From Megalopta genalis (Eukaryota > Arthropoda > Insecta > Hymenoptera > Halictidae): a stretch of 64,000 bases of DNA. Under the pieces are notes generated by a model. That model was not told where the DNA came from and did not search any database. It was given only the letters and a program-made list of their open reading frames with translations. Of this stretch, positions 22,441 to 34,430 are shown piece after piece (position 1 is the first letter of the stretch; each line of letters opens with the position of its first letter). The DNA is taken from positions 124,001-188,000 of the forward strand of contig NW_027476398.1 in the NCBI RefSeq assembly GCF_051020955.1. The letters are read 5' to 3'. The translations under genes were made by a program, and so were the position numbers.

Positions 22441-25060
22441 CCGCAATGATTTGCAGCTAAATCATGTGTTTCGAATGGATTTTGAAGCTGACTCGTTTGA
22501 TTCGTCTGCATTTGAAGCTATATCACTTATATCCCAAGTGTTTGAAGCTCAATCATTTGTTTCGATTAGATATGAAGCTAAACCTTCTACATCGCATTGA
22601 TGTGATGCTAAACCTTGTGTACCGCATGGATTTCAATCTAAACCTTCTACATCGCATTGATTTGCAGCTAAATCATGTGTTTCGAATGGATTTTGAAGCT
22701 AACCCGTTTGATTCGTCTGCATTTGAAGCTATATCACTTATATCCCAAGTGTTTGAAGCTAAATCATTTGTTTCGCATGGATTTGAAGCTAAATCTTCTA
22801 CATCGCACTGATTTGCAGCTAAATCATTTGTTTCGCATGTATTTGAAGCTAAAACTTCTACATCGCATTGATTTGCAGGTAAATCATGTGTCTCGAATGG
22901 ATTTTGAAGCTAACTCGTTTGATTCGTCAGCATTTGAATCTATATCACCTATATCTCAAGTGTTTGAAGCTCAATCATTTGTTTCGCATAGATATGAAGC
23001 TAAACCTTCTACATCGCATTGATTTGATGCTAAACCTTGTGTACCGCATGGATTTGAAGCTATACCTTCTACATCGCATTGATTTGCAGGTAAATCATGT
23101 GTTTCGAATGGATTTTGAAGCTAACTCGTTTGTTTCGTCTGCATTTGAAGCTATATCACTTATATCCCAAGTGTTTGAAGCTAAATCATTTGTTTCGCAT
23201 AGATATGAAGCTAAACCTTCTACATCGCATTGATTTGTAGCTACATCATTTCTTTCGCATGGATTTGAAGCTAACTCGTTTGTTTCGCATGCAGTTGCAT
23301 CTATATCACCTATTTCCCAAGTGTTTGAAGCTCAATCATTTGTTTCGCATAGATATGATGCTAAACCTTCTACATCGCATTGATCTGATGCTAAACATTG
23401 TGTACCGCATGGATTTGAATCTAAACCATCTACATCGCATTGATTTGCAACTCAATCATTTGTTTCGAAAGGATTTTGAAGCTAACTCGTTTGATTCGTC
23501 TGCATTTGAAGCTATATCACCTATATCCCAAGTGTTTGAAGCTCAATCATTTATTTCTCATAGATATGAAGCTAAACCTTCCACATCGCATTGATTTGAT
23601 GCTAAACCTTGTGTACCGCATGGATTTCAATCTAAACCTTCTTCATCGCATTGATTTGCAGCTAAATCATGTGTTTCGAATGGATTTTGAAGCTAACTCG
23701 TTTGATTCGTCTGCATTTGAAGCTATATCACTTATATCCCAAGTGTTAGAAGCTCAATCATTTGTTTCGCTTAGATATGAAGCTAAACCTTCTACATCAC
23801 ATTGATTTGATGCTAAACCTTGTGTACCGCATGGATTTCAATCTAAACTTCTACATCGCATTGATTTGCAGCTAAATCATGTGTTTCGAATGGATTTTGA
23901 AGCTAACTCGTTTGATTCGTCTGCATTTGATGCTATATCACTTATATCCCAAGTGTTAGAAGCTCAATCATTTGTTTCGCTTAGATATGAAGCTAAACCT
24001 TCTTCATCACATTGATTTGATGATAAACCTTGTGTACCGCATGGATTTCAATCTAAACCTTCTACATCGCATTGATTTGCAGCTAAATCATGTGTTTCGA
24101 ATGGATTTTGAAGCTAACTAGTTTGATTCGTCTGCATTTGAAGCTATATCACTTATATCCCAAGTGTTTGAAGCTAAATCATTTGTTTCGCATGGATTTG
24201 AAGCTAAACCTTCTACATCGCATTAATTTGATGCTAAACCTTATGTTCCGCATGGATTTCAATCTAAACCTTCTACATTGCATTGATTTGCAGCTAAATC
24301 ATGTGTTTCGAATGGATTTTGAAGCTAACTCGTTTGATTCGTCTGCATTTGAAGTTATATCACTTATATCCCAAGTGTTTGAAGCTAAATCATTTGTTTC
24401 GCAAGGATTTGAAGCTAAACCTTCTACATCGCATTGATTTGCAGCAAAATCATGTGTTTCGAATTGATTATGAAGCTAACTCGTTTGATTCGTCTGCATT
24501 TGAAGCTATATCACCTATACCCCAAGTGTTTGAAGCTCAATCATTTGTTTCGCTTAGATATGAAGCTAAACCTTCTACATCGCATTGATTTGATGCTAAA
24601 CCTTGTGTACCGCATGGATTTCAATCTAAACCTTCTACATTGCATTTATTTTGCAGCTAAATCATGTGTTTCGAATGGATTTTGAAGCTAACTCGTTTGA
24701 TTCGTCTGCCTTTGAAGCTATATCACCTATATCCCAAGTGTTTGAAGCTCAATCATTTATTTCTCATAGATATGAAGCTAAACCTTCCACATCGCATTGA
24801 TTTGATGCTAAACCTTGTGTACCGCATGGATTTCAATCTAAACCTTCTACATCGCATTGATTTCCAGCTAAATCATGTGTTTCGAATGGATTTTGAAGCT
24901 AACTCGTTTGATTCGTCTGCATTTGAAGCTATATCACCTATATCCCAAGTGTTTGAAGCTCAATCATTTGTTTCGCATAGATATGAAGCTAAACCTACCT
25001 ACATCGCATTGATTTGATGCTAAACCTTTTGAACCGCATGGATTTCAATCTAAACCTTCT
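22441..25060 (+). repeat. 211-bp HOR array (7 monomers, one of 31 bp)
   Basis: The 31-bp C unit TTCGAATGGATTTTGAAGC marks each copy. Its ATG falls at 22,464, 22,675, 22,886, 23,097, 23,669, 23,879, 24,090, 24,301, 24,664 and 24,875, with variants near 23,458 and 24,453. Steps are 211 bp, or 210 where a C is lost (AAACTTCTAC at 23,846). Other members are CATAGATATGAAGC, CCTTGTGTACCGCATGG and GGATTTCAATCTAAACC. Because 211 is not divisible by three, every HOR rotates the reading frame, so this array cannot encode one continuous repeat protein on either strand. Two 150-161-bp steps interrupt the regular spacing. Confidence 0.92.
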
Positions 25061-26220
25061 ACATCGCATTGATTTGCAGCTAAATCATGTGTTTCGCTTG
25101 GATTTGAAGCTAACTCGTTTGTTTCGCATACAGTTGAATCTATATCACATATATCGCAAGTATCTGAAGCTAAGTCATTGGTTTCGCATGGATTTGAAGC
25201 TATATCACATATATCACAAGTATCTGAAGCTAAATCATTGTTTTCGCATGGATTTGAAGCTAAACCTTCAACGTTGCATTGATTTGCAGCCAAATCATGT
25301 GTTTCGCATGGATCTGAAGCTAACTCGTTTGTTTCGTCTACATTTGAAGCTATATCACTTATATCCCAAGTGTTTGAAGCTAAATCATTTGTTTCGCATG
25401 GATTTGAAGCTAAACCTTCTACATCGCATGGACTTGAAGCTAACTCGTTTGCTTCGCATGCAGCTGAAGCTATATCACCTATATCCCAAGTGTTTGCAGC
25501 TCACTAATTTGTTTCGCATGGATTTGAAGCTAAACCTTCTAAATCGCATGAATTTTAAGCTAAATCATGTGTTCCGCATCGATTTGAAGGTAACTGGTTT
25601 GTTTCGTGTACACTTGAAGCAATATCACATATATCGCTAGTATCTGAAGCTAAATCATTTGTTTCGCATGGATTTGAAGCTAAACCTTCTACTTCGCATT
25701 GATTTGAAGCAAAATCATGTTTTTCGCTTGGATTTCGAGCTAACTCGTTTGTTTCGTCTGCATTTGAAGGTATATCACTAATATCCCAAGTGTTTGCAGC
25801 TAAATCAATTGTTTAGCGTGGATTTGAAGCTAGCTCGTTTGTTCCCCTTGCATTTGAAGCTATATCAGTTATATCGCTAGTATCTGATTCTAAATCATTT
25901 GTTTCGCATGGATTTGAATCTAAGCCTTGTACCTCGCATTGATTTGAATCAAAATCATGTGTTTCGCTTGGATTTCGAGCTAACTCGTTTGTTCCGTCTG
26001 CATTTGAAGCTATATCACTTATATCTCAAGTATCTGAACCTAAATCATTTGTATCGCATGGATTTGAAGCTAAGCCTTCTACTTCCCATTGATTTGAAGC
26101 TAAATCATGTGTATCGCATGGATTTTGAAGCTAACTCGTTTGATTCGTCTGTATTCGAAGCAATATCACTTATATCGCAAGTATCCGAAGCTAAATCATT
26201 TGTGTCGCATGGATTTGAAG
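25061..26220 (+). repeat. Type I pentamer block
   Basis: Ordinary Type I monomers follow the 211-bp array. A small internal dimer repeat lies at 25,130-25,260 (two consecutive ATATCACATATATC E units, each followed by an A unit). From 25,300 to 25,650 the monomer order resembles 7,870-8,110, including the GATCTGAAGC and CGCATGGACTTGAAGC words. A 31-bp unit (GGATTTTGAAGCTAACTCG) is at about 26,120. No gene is seen. Confidence 0.75.
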
Positions 26221-28570
26221 CTAACTCGTTTGTTTCGTCTGCATTTAGAGCTATATCTCTTATATCCCAAGTGTTTGCAGTTCAATCATTTGTTTCTCAT
26301 GGATTTGAAGCTAAACCTTCTAAATCGCATGAATTTTAAGCTCAATCATGTTTTCCGCATGGATTTGAAGCCAACTCGTTTGTTTCGTCTGCACTTGAAG
26401 CAATATCACATATATCGCTAGTATCTGACGCTAAATCATTTGTTCCGCATGGATTTGAAGCTAAACCTTCTAAATCGCATTGATTTGCAGCTATATCATG
26501 TGTTTCGCATCGATTCGAAGCTAACTCGTTTGTTTCGTCTGCACTTGAATCCATATCACATATATCGCTAGTATCTGAAGCTAAATCATTTGTTTCCCAT
26601 GGATTTGTAGCTAAACCTTCAGCATCGCATTGATTTGCATCTAAATCATGTGTTTCGCTTCGATTTCGAGCTAACTCGTTTGTTTCTCCTGCATTTGAAA
26701 CTATATCACTTATATCGCAAGTATCTGAAACTAAATCATTTGTGTCGCATGGATTTGAAGCTAAACCTACTACATAGCATTGATTTGAAGCTCAGTCATG
26801 TGTTTTGCATGGATTTGAAGCTAACTCGTTTGTTTCCTCTGCATTTGAAGCTATGTCACTTATATCGCGAGCAACTGATGCTAAATCACTTGATTCGCAT
26901 GGATTTGAATCTAAACCTTCTACATCGCATTGATTTGTATCTAAATCATGTGTTTCGCAAGGATTTGAATCTAACTCGTTTGTTTCGTCTGCATTTGAAG
27001 GTATATCACTTATATCCCATGTGTTTGAAGCTAAATCATTTGTTTCGCAGGGATTTGAAGCTAAACCTTCTACATTGCATTGATTTGCAGCTAAATCCTG
27101 TGTTTCGCATGGATTTGAAGCATACTCGTCTGTTTCGTCTGCATTTGAAGCTATATCACTTATATCGCAAGTATCTGATGCTAAATCATTTGTTTCATAT
27201 GGATTTGACGCTAAACCTTCCACATCGCATTGATTTGCAGCAATATCATGTGTTTCGCACGAATTTGAAGCTAATAGATGTGTTTCGCATTAATTTTAAG
27301 CTAAATCATGTGTTACGTATGGAATTGAAGCAAACTGGTTTGTTTCGCCAGCATTTGAAGCTATATAGCCTATATCCCAACTGTTTGAAGCTCAATCGTT
27401 TGTTTCGCATGGATTTGAAGCTAAACCTTCTACATCGCATTGATTTGCAGCTAAATCCTGTGTTTCGCATGGATTTGGAGCTAACTCGTTTGTTTCTCCT
27501 GCATTTGAAGTTATATCACTAACCGAATGTATGTGACCCTAATTCATTTGTTTCGTGTGGGTTTGATGCTAAGCAATCTACATCGCATTGATTTGCTGCT
27601 AAATCATGTGTTTCGCATGGATTTGAAGCTATCTCGTTTGTTTCGTCTGCATTTAGAGCTATATCTCTTATATCCCAATTGTTTGCAGTTCAATCATTTG
27701 TTTCTCATGGATTTGAAGCTAAACCTTCTAAATCGCATGAATTTTAAGCTCAATCATGTTTTCCGCATGGATTTGAAGCCAACTCGTTTGTTCCGTCTGC
27801 ACTTGAAGCAATATCACATATATCGCTAGTATCTGACGCTAAATCATTTGTTCCGCATGGATTTGAAGCTAAACCTTCTAAATCGCATTGATTTGCAGCT
27901 ATATCATGTGTTTCGCATCGATTCGAAGCTAACTCGTTTGTTTCGTCTGCACTTGAATCCATATCACATATATCGCTAGTATCTGAAGCTAAATCATTTG
28001 TTTCCCATGGATTTGTAGCTAAACCTTCAGCATCGCATTGATTTGCATCTAAATCATGTGTTTCGCTTCGATTTCGAGCTAACTCGTTTGTTTCTCCTGC
28101 ATTTGAAACTATATCACTTATATCGCAAGTATCTGAAGCTAAATCATTTGTGTCGCATGGATTTGAAGCTAAACCTACTACATAGCATTGATTTGAAGCT
28201 CAGTCATGTGTTTTGCATGGATTTGAAGCTAACTCGTTTGTTTCCTCTGCATTTGAAGCTATGTCACTTATATCGCGAGCAACTGATGCTAAATCACTTG
28301 ATTCGCATGGATTTGAATCTAAACCTTCTACATCGCATTGATTTGTATCTAAATCATGTGTTTCGCAAGGATTTGAATCTAACTCGTTTGTTTCGTCTGC
28401 ATTTGAAGGTATATCACTTATATCCCATGTGTTTGAAGCTAAATCATTTGTTTCGCATGGATTTGAAGCTAAACCTTCTACATCGCATTGATTTGCAGCT
28501 AAATCCTGTGTTTCGCATGGATTTGAAGCATACTCGTCTGTTTCGTCTGCATTTGAAGCTATATCACTTA
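26221..28570 (+). repeat. 1,408-bp tandem duplication
   Basis: Bases of about 26,240-27,050 match 27,648-28,458 at an offset of exactly 1,408. Shared rare states include CTGCATTTAGAGC, AATTTTAAGCTCAATCATG and CACTTGAATCCATATCAC. The offset equals 47 monomers minus 2, accounted for by one 28-bp unit (GAATGTATGTGACCC) at about 27,525 inside the first copy. Differences are single bases, for example TTTCGTCTGCACTTG against TTCCGTCTGCACTTG. Confidence 0.9.
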
Positions 28571-30724
28571 TATCCCGAGCGTTTGTAGCTAAATCAGTTG
28601 TTTCGCATGGATTCGAAGCTAAACCTTCTACATCGCATTGATTTGAAGCTAAATCATGTGTTTCGCTTGTATATGAAGCTAACTCGTTTGTTTCGCCTGC
28701 AGTTGAATCTATATCACCTATATCGCAAGTATTTGAAGCTAAATCATTTGTTTCGCATGGATTAGAAGCTAAGCCTTCTACTTCGCATTGATTTGAAGCT
28801 AAATCGTTTGTTTCGCATGGATTTGGAGCTAACTCGTTGTTTCTCCTGCATTTGAAGCTATATCACAATTGGAATGTATGTGACCCTAAATCATTTGTTT
28901 CGCGTGGGTTTGAAGCTAAGCATTCTACATCGCATTGATTTGCTGCTAAATCATGTGTTTCGCATGGATTTGAAGCTAACTCGTTTGTTTCGTCTGCATT
29001 TAGAGCTATAACACTTATATCCCAAGTGTTTGCAGCTCAATCATTTGTTTCTCATGGATTTGAAGCTAAACCTTCTAAATCGCATGAAATTTAATCTCAA
29101 TCATGTTTTCCGCATGAATTTGAAGCTAACTCGTTTGTTTCGTCTGCACTTGAAGCAGTATCACATATATCGCTAGTATCTGACGCTAAATCATTTGTTC
29201 TGCATGGATTTGAAGCTAAACCTTCTAAATCGCATTGATTTGCAGCTATATCATGTGTTTCGCATCGATTCGAAGCTAACTCGTTTGTTTCGTCTGCACT
29301 TGAAGCAATATCACATATATCGCTAGCATCTGAAGCTAAATCATTTGTTTCCCATGAATTTGAAGCTAAACCTTCAGCATCGCATTGATTTGCATCTAAA
29401 TCATGTGTTTCGCATGGATTTGCAGCTAACTCGTTCGTTTCGCCTGCATTTGATGCTATATCACATATATCGCAAGCATCTGAAGCTAAATCATTTGTTT
29501 AGCATGGATTTGAAGCTAAATCTTCTACATCGCATTGATTTGCTGTTAAATCATGTGTTTTGCATGAATTTGAAGCTAACTCGTTTGTTCCCCTTGCATT
29601 TGAAGCTATATCACTTATATCGCAAGTATCTGAAGCTAAATCATTTGTGTCGCATTGATTTGAAGCTATCTCGTTTGTTTCGTCTGCATTTGAAGCTATA
29701 TCACTTATATCGCAAGTATCTGAAGCTAAATCATTGGTTTCGCATGGATTTGATGCTAAACCTTCTACATCGCATTGATTTGAAGCAATATCATGTGGTT
29801 CGCATGGAGTTGTAGCTAAACTTTCTACATCGCATTGATTTGCTTCTATATCATTTGTTTCGCATGCATTTGAATCTTACACGTTTGTTTCGTCTGCACT
29901 TGAAGCAATATCACTTATATCGCTAGTATCTGATGCTAAATCATTTGTTTCCCATGGATTTGAAGCTAAACCTTCTTCATTGCATTGATTTGCAGTTAAA
30001 TCATGTGTTTCGCATGGATTTGAAGCTAACTCGTTTGTTTCCCCTGCATTTGAAGATATATCACTTGTATCGCAAGTATCTGATGCTGAATCATTTGTTT
30101 CGCGTGGATTTGACGCTAAACCTTCTACATCGCATTGATTGCAGCAAAATCATGTGTTTCGCACGAATTTGAAGCTAATAGATGTGTTTCGCATTAATTT
30201 TAAGCTAAATCATGTGTTACGTATGGAATTGAAGCTGACTCGTTTGTTTCTCCTGCATTTGAAACTATATCACAAATCGAATGTATGTGACCCTAAATCA
30301 TTTGTTTCGTATGGATTTGAATCTAAACCTTCAACATCGCCTTGATTTGCAGCTATATCATGTGTTTCGCATGGATTTGAATCCAACTCGTTTGTTTCCC
30401 CTGCATTTGAAGCTTTATCACTTATATCGTAAGTATCTGATGCTAAATCATTTGTTTCGTATGGATTTGACGCTAAACCTTCTACATCGCATTGATTTGC
30501 AGCAAAATCATGTGTTTCGCTTGGATTTGAAGCTAACTCGTTTGTTTCGCATGCAGTTGAAGCTATATCACATATATCGCAAGTAGCTGAAGCTAAATCA
30601 TTTGTTTCGCATGGATTTGACGCCAAACCTTCTACATCGCATTGATTTGCAGCTAAATCCTGTGTTTCGCATGGATTTGAAGCATACTCGTCTGTTTCGT
30701 CTGCATTTGAAGCTATATCACTTA
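28571..30724 (+). repeat. About 2,155-bp HOR, copy 1
   Basis: Starts at TATCCCGAGCGTTTGTAGC. The start of this copy is 2,154 bp from the matching start at 30,725; the offset becomes 2,155 after a missing T near 28,838 (CTCGTTGTTTC). The length is 72 monomers minus 6. That deficit is explained by two 28-bp units (about 28,870 and 30,280), the missing T, and a missing T near 30,139 (GATTGCAGC). Copies match to about 29,635 and then use different monomers. Bases 29,640-30,600 resemble 32,540-33,500. Confidence 0.85.
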
Positions 30725-33700
30725 TATCCCGAGCGTTTGTAGCTAAATCAGTTGTTTCGCATGGATTCGAAGCTAAACCTTCTACATCGCATTGATTTGA
30801 AGCTAAATCATGTGTTTCGCTTGTATATGAAGCTAACTCGTTTGTTTCGCCTGCAGTTGAATCTATATCACCTATATCGCAAGTATTTGAAGCTAAATCA
30901 TTTGTTTCGCATGGATTAGAAGCTAAGCCTTCTACTTCGCATTGATTTGAAGCTAAATCGTTTGTTTCGCATGGATTTGGAGCTAACTCGTTTGTTTCTC
31001 CTGCATTTGAAGCTATATCACAATTGGAATGTATGTGACCCTAAATCATTTGTTTCGCGTGGGTTTGAAGCTAAGCATTCTACATCGCATTGATTTGCTG
31101 CTAAATCATGTGTTTCGCATGGATTTGAAGCTAACTCGTTTGTTTCGTCTGCATTTAGAGCTATAACACTTATATCCCAAGTGTTTGCAGCTCAATCATT
31201 TGTTTCTCATGGATTTGAAGCTAAACCTTCTAAATCGCATGAAATTTAATCTCAATCATGTTTTCCGCATGAATTTGAAGCTAACTCGTTTGTTTCGTCT
31301 GCACTTGAAGCAATATCACATATATCGCTAGTATCTGACGCTAAATCATTTGTCCTGCATGGATTTGAAGCTAAACCTTCTAAATCGCATTGATTTGCAG
31401 CTATATCATGTGTTTCGCATCGATTCGAAGCTAACTCGTTTGTTTCGTCTGCACTTGAAGCAATATCACATATATCGCTAGTATCTGAAGCTAAATCATT
31501 TGTTTCCCATGAATTTGAAGCTAAACCTTCAGCATCGCATTGATTTGCATCTAAATCATGTGTTTCGCATGGATTTGCAGCTAACTCGTTCGTTTCGCCT
31601 GCATTTGATGCTATATCACATATATCGCAAGCATCTGAAGCTAAATCATTTGTTTAGCATGGATTTGAAGCTAAACCTTCTACATCGCATTGATTTGCTG
31701 TTAAATCATGTGTTTTGCATGAATTTGAAGCTAACTCGTTTGTTCCCCTTGCATTTGAAGCTATATCGCTTATATCGCAAGTATCTGATGCTAAATCATT
31801 TGTTTCACATGGTTTTGAAGCTAAGCCTTCTACTTCGCATTGATTTGAAGCAAAATCATGTGTTTCGCTTGGATTTCGAGCTAACTCGTTTGTTTCTCCT
31901 GCATTTGAAGCTATATCACTTATATCGCAAGTATCTGAACCTAAATCCTTTGTTTCGCAGGGATTTGAAGCTAACTCGTTTGTTCCGTCTGCATTTGAAA
32001 CTATATCACTTATATCGCAAGTATCTGAACCTAAATCATTGGTTTCGCATGGATTTGAAGCCAAACCTTCGACATCGCATTGATTTGCTGTTAAATCATG
32101 TGTTTTGCATGGATTTGAAGCTAACTCGTCTGTTTCGTCTGCATTTGAAGCTATATCCCTTATATCCCGAGTGTTTGAAGCTAAATCATTTGTTTCGCAT
32201 GGATTCGAAGCTAAACCTTCTACATCGCATTGATTTGAAGCTAAATCATGTGTATCGCATGGATTTTGAAACTAACTCGTTTGATTCGTATGCATTCGAA
32301 GCAATATCACTTATATCGCAAGTATCTGAAGCTAAATCATTTGTGTCGCATGGATTTGAAGCTAAACCTACTACATAGCATTGATTTGAAGCTCAATCAT
32401 GTGTTTTGCATGGATTAGAAGTTAACTCGTTTGTTTCCCCTGCATTTGAAGCTATGTCACTTATATCGCGAGCAACTGATGCTAAATCATTTGTTTCGCA
32501 TGGATTTGAAGCTAAACCTTCTACATCGCATTGATTTGACGATAAATCATGTGTTTCGCTTGGATATGAAGCTAACTCGTTTGTTTCGTCTGCATTTGAA
32601 GCTATGTCACTTATATCGCAAGTATCAGAAGCTAAATCATTGGTTTCGCAATGATTTGATGCTAAACCTTCTACATAGCATTGATTTGAAGCTATATCAT
32701 GTGTTTCGCATGGAGTTGTAGCTAAACCTTCTACATCGCATTGATTTGCTTCTAAATCATTTGTTTCGCATGGATTTGAATCTTACTCGTTTGTTTCGTC
32801 TGCACTTGGGGCAATATCACTTATGTCGCTAGTATGTGAAGCTAAATCATTTGTTTCCCATGGATTTGAAGCTAAACCTTCTTCATTGCATTGATTTGCA
32901 GCTAAATCATGTGTTTCGCATGGATTTGAAGCTAACTCGTTTGTTTCCCCTGCATTTGAAGCTATATCACTTATATCGCAAGTATCTGATGCTGAATCAC
33001 TTGTTTCGCATGGATTTAACGCTAAACCTTCTACATCGCATTGATTTGCAGCAAAATCGTGTGTTTCGCACGAATTTGAAGCTAATAGATGTGTTTCGCA
33101 TTAATTTTAAGCTAAATCATGTGTTACGTATGGAATTGATGCTAACTCGTTTGTTTCTCCTGCATTTGAAGCTATATCACAAATCGAATGTATGTGACCC
33201 TAAATCATTTGTTTCGCATGGATTTGAATCTAAACCTTCAACATCGCATTGAATTGCAAGTATATCATGTGTTTCGCATGGATTTGAATCCAACTCGTTT
33301 GTTTCCCCTGCATTTGAAGCTTTATCACTTATATCGTAAGTATCAGATGCTAAATCATTTGTTTCGCATGGATTTGACGCTAAACCTTCTACATCGCATT
33401 GATTTGCAGCAAAATCATGTGTTTCGCTTGGATTTGAAGCTAACTCGTTTGTTTCGCATGCAGTTGAAGCTATATCACATATATCGCAAGTAGCTGAAGC
33501 TAAATCATTGGTTTCGAATGGATTTGAAGCTGAACATTCTACATCGCATTGATATGCTGCTAAATCATGTGTTTCGCATGGATTTGCAGGTAACTCGTTC
33601 GTTTCACCTGCATTTGATGCTTTATCACTTATATCGCAAGTATCTGAAGCTAAATCATTTGTTTCGCATGGATTTGGAGTTAAACCTTCTACATCGCATT

Positions 33701-34430
33701 GATTTGCAGCTAAATCATGTGCTTCGCATGGATTTGAAGCTTACTCGTTTGTTTCGCATGCAGATGAAGCTATATCACATATATCGCAATTATCTGAAGC
33801 TAAATCATTGGTTTCGCATGGATTTGTAGCCAAACCTTCGACATCGCATTGATTTGCTGTTAAATCAAGTGTTTTGCATGGATTTGAAGCTAACTCTTCT
33901 GTTTCGTCTGCATTTGAAGCTATATCACTTATATCCCGTGTGTTTGAAGCTAAATCATTTGTTTCGTATGGATTCGAAGCTAAACCTTCTACATCGCATT
34001 GATTTGAAGCTAAATCATGTGTTTCGCTTGTATATGAAGCTAACTCGTTTGTTTCGCCTGCAGTTGAATCTTTATCACGTATATCGCAAGTATCTCAACC
34101 TAAATCATTTGCTTCGCATGCATTTGAAGCTAAGCCTTCTACTTCGCATTGATTTGAAGCTAAATCATGTGTATCGCATGGATTTTGAAACTAACTCGTT
34201 TGATTCGTCTTCATTCGAAGCAATATCACTTATATCGCAAGTATCTGAAGCTAAATCATTTGTGTCGCATGGATTTGAAGCTAAACCTACTACATAGCAT
34301 TGATTTGAAGCTCAATCATGTGTTTTGCATGGATTTGAAGTTAACTCGTTTGTTTCCCCTGCATTTGAAACTATGTCACTTATATCGCGAGCAACTGATG
34401 CTAAATCACTTGATTCGCATGGATTTGAAG
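30725..34430 (+). repeat. About 2,155-bp HOR copy 2 and following Type I pentamers
   Basis: Bases of about 30,725-31,780 repeat 28,571-29,635. At about 31,780 the sequence leaves that match. Over about 31,500-32,070 it also follows 1,268-1,840 very closely (CACATGGTTTTGAAGC, CTTGGATTTCGAGC, TCCTTTGTTTCGCAGGG). From 32,540 it resembles 29,640-30,600 at offsets of 2,903-2,907. A 28-bp GTATGTGACCC unit is at about 33,190. No gene is seen. Confidence 0.8.
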
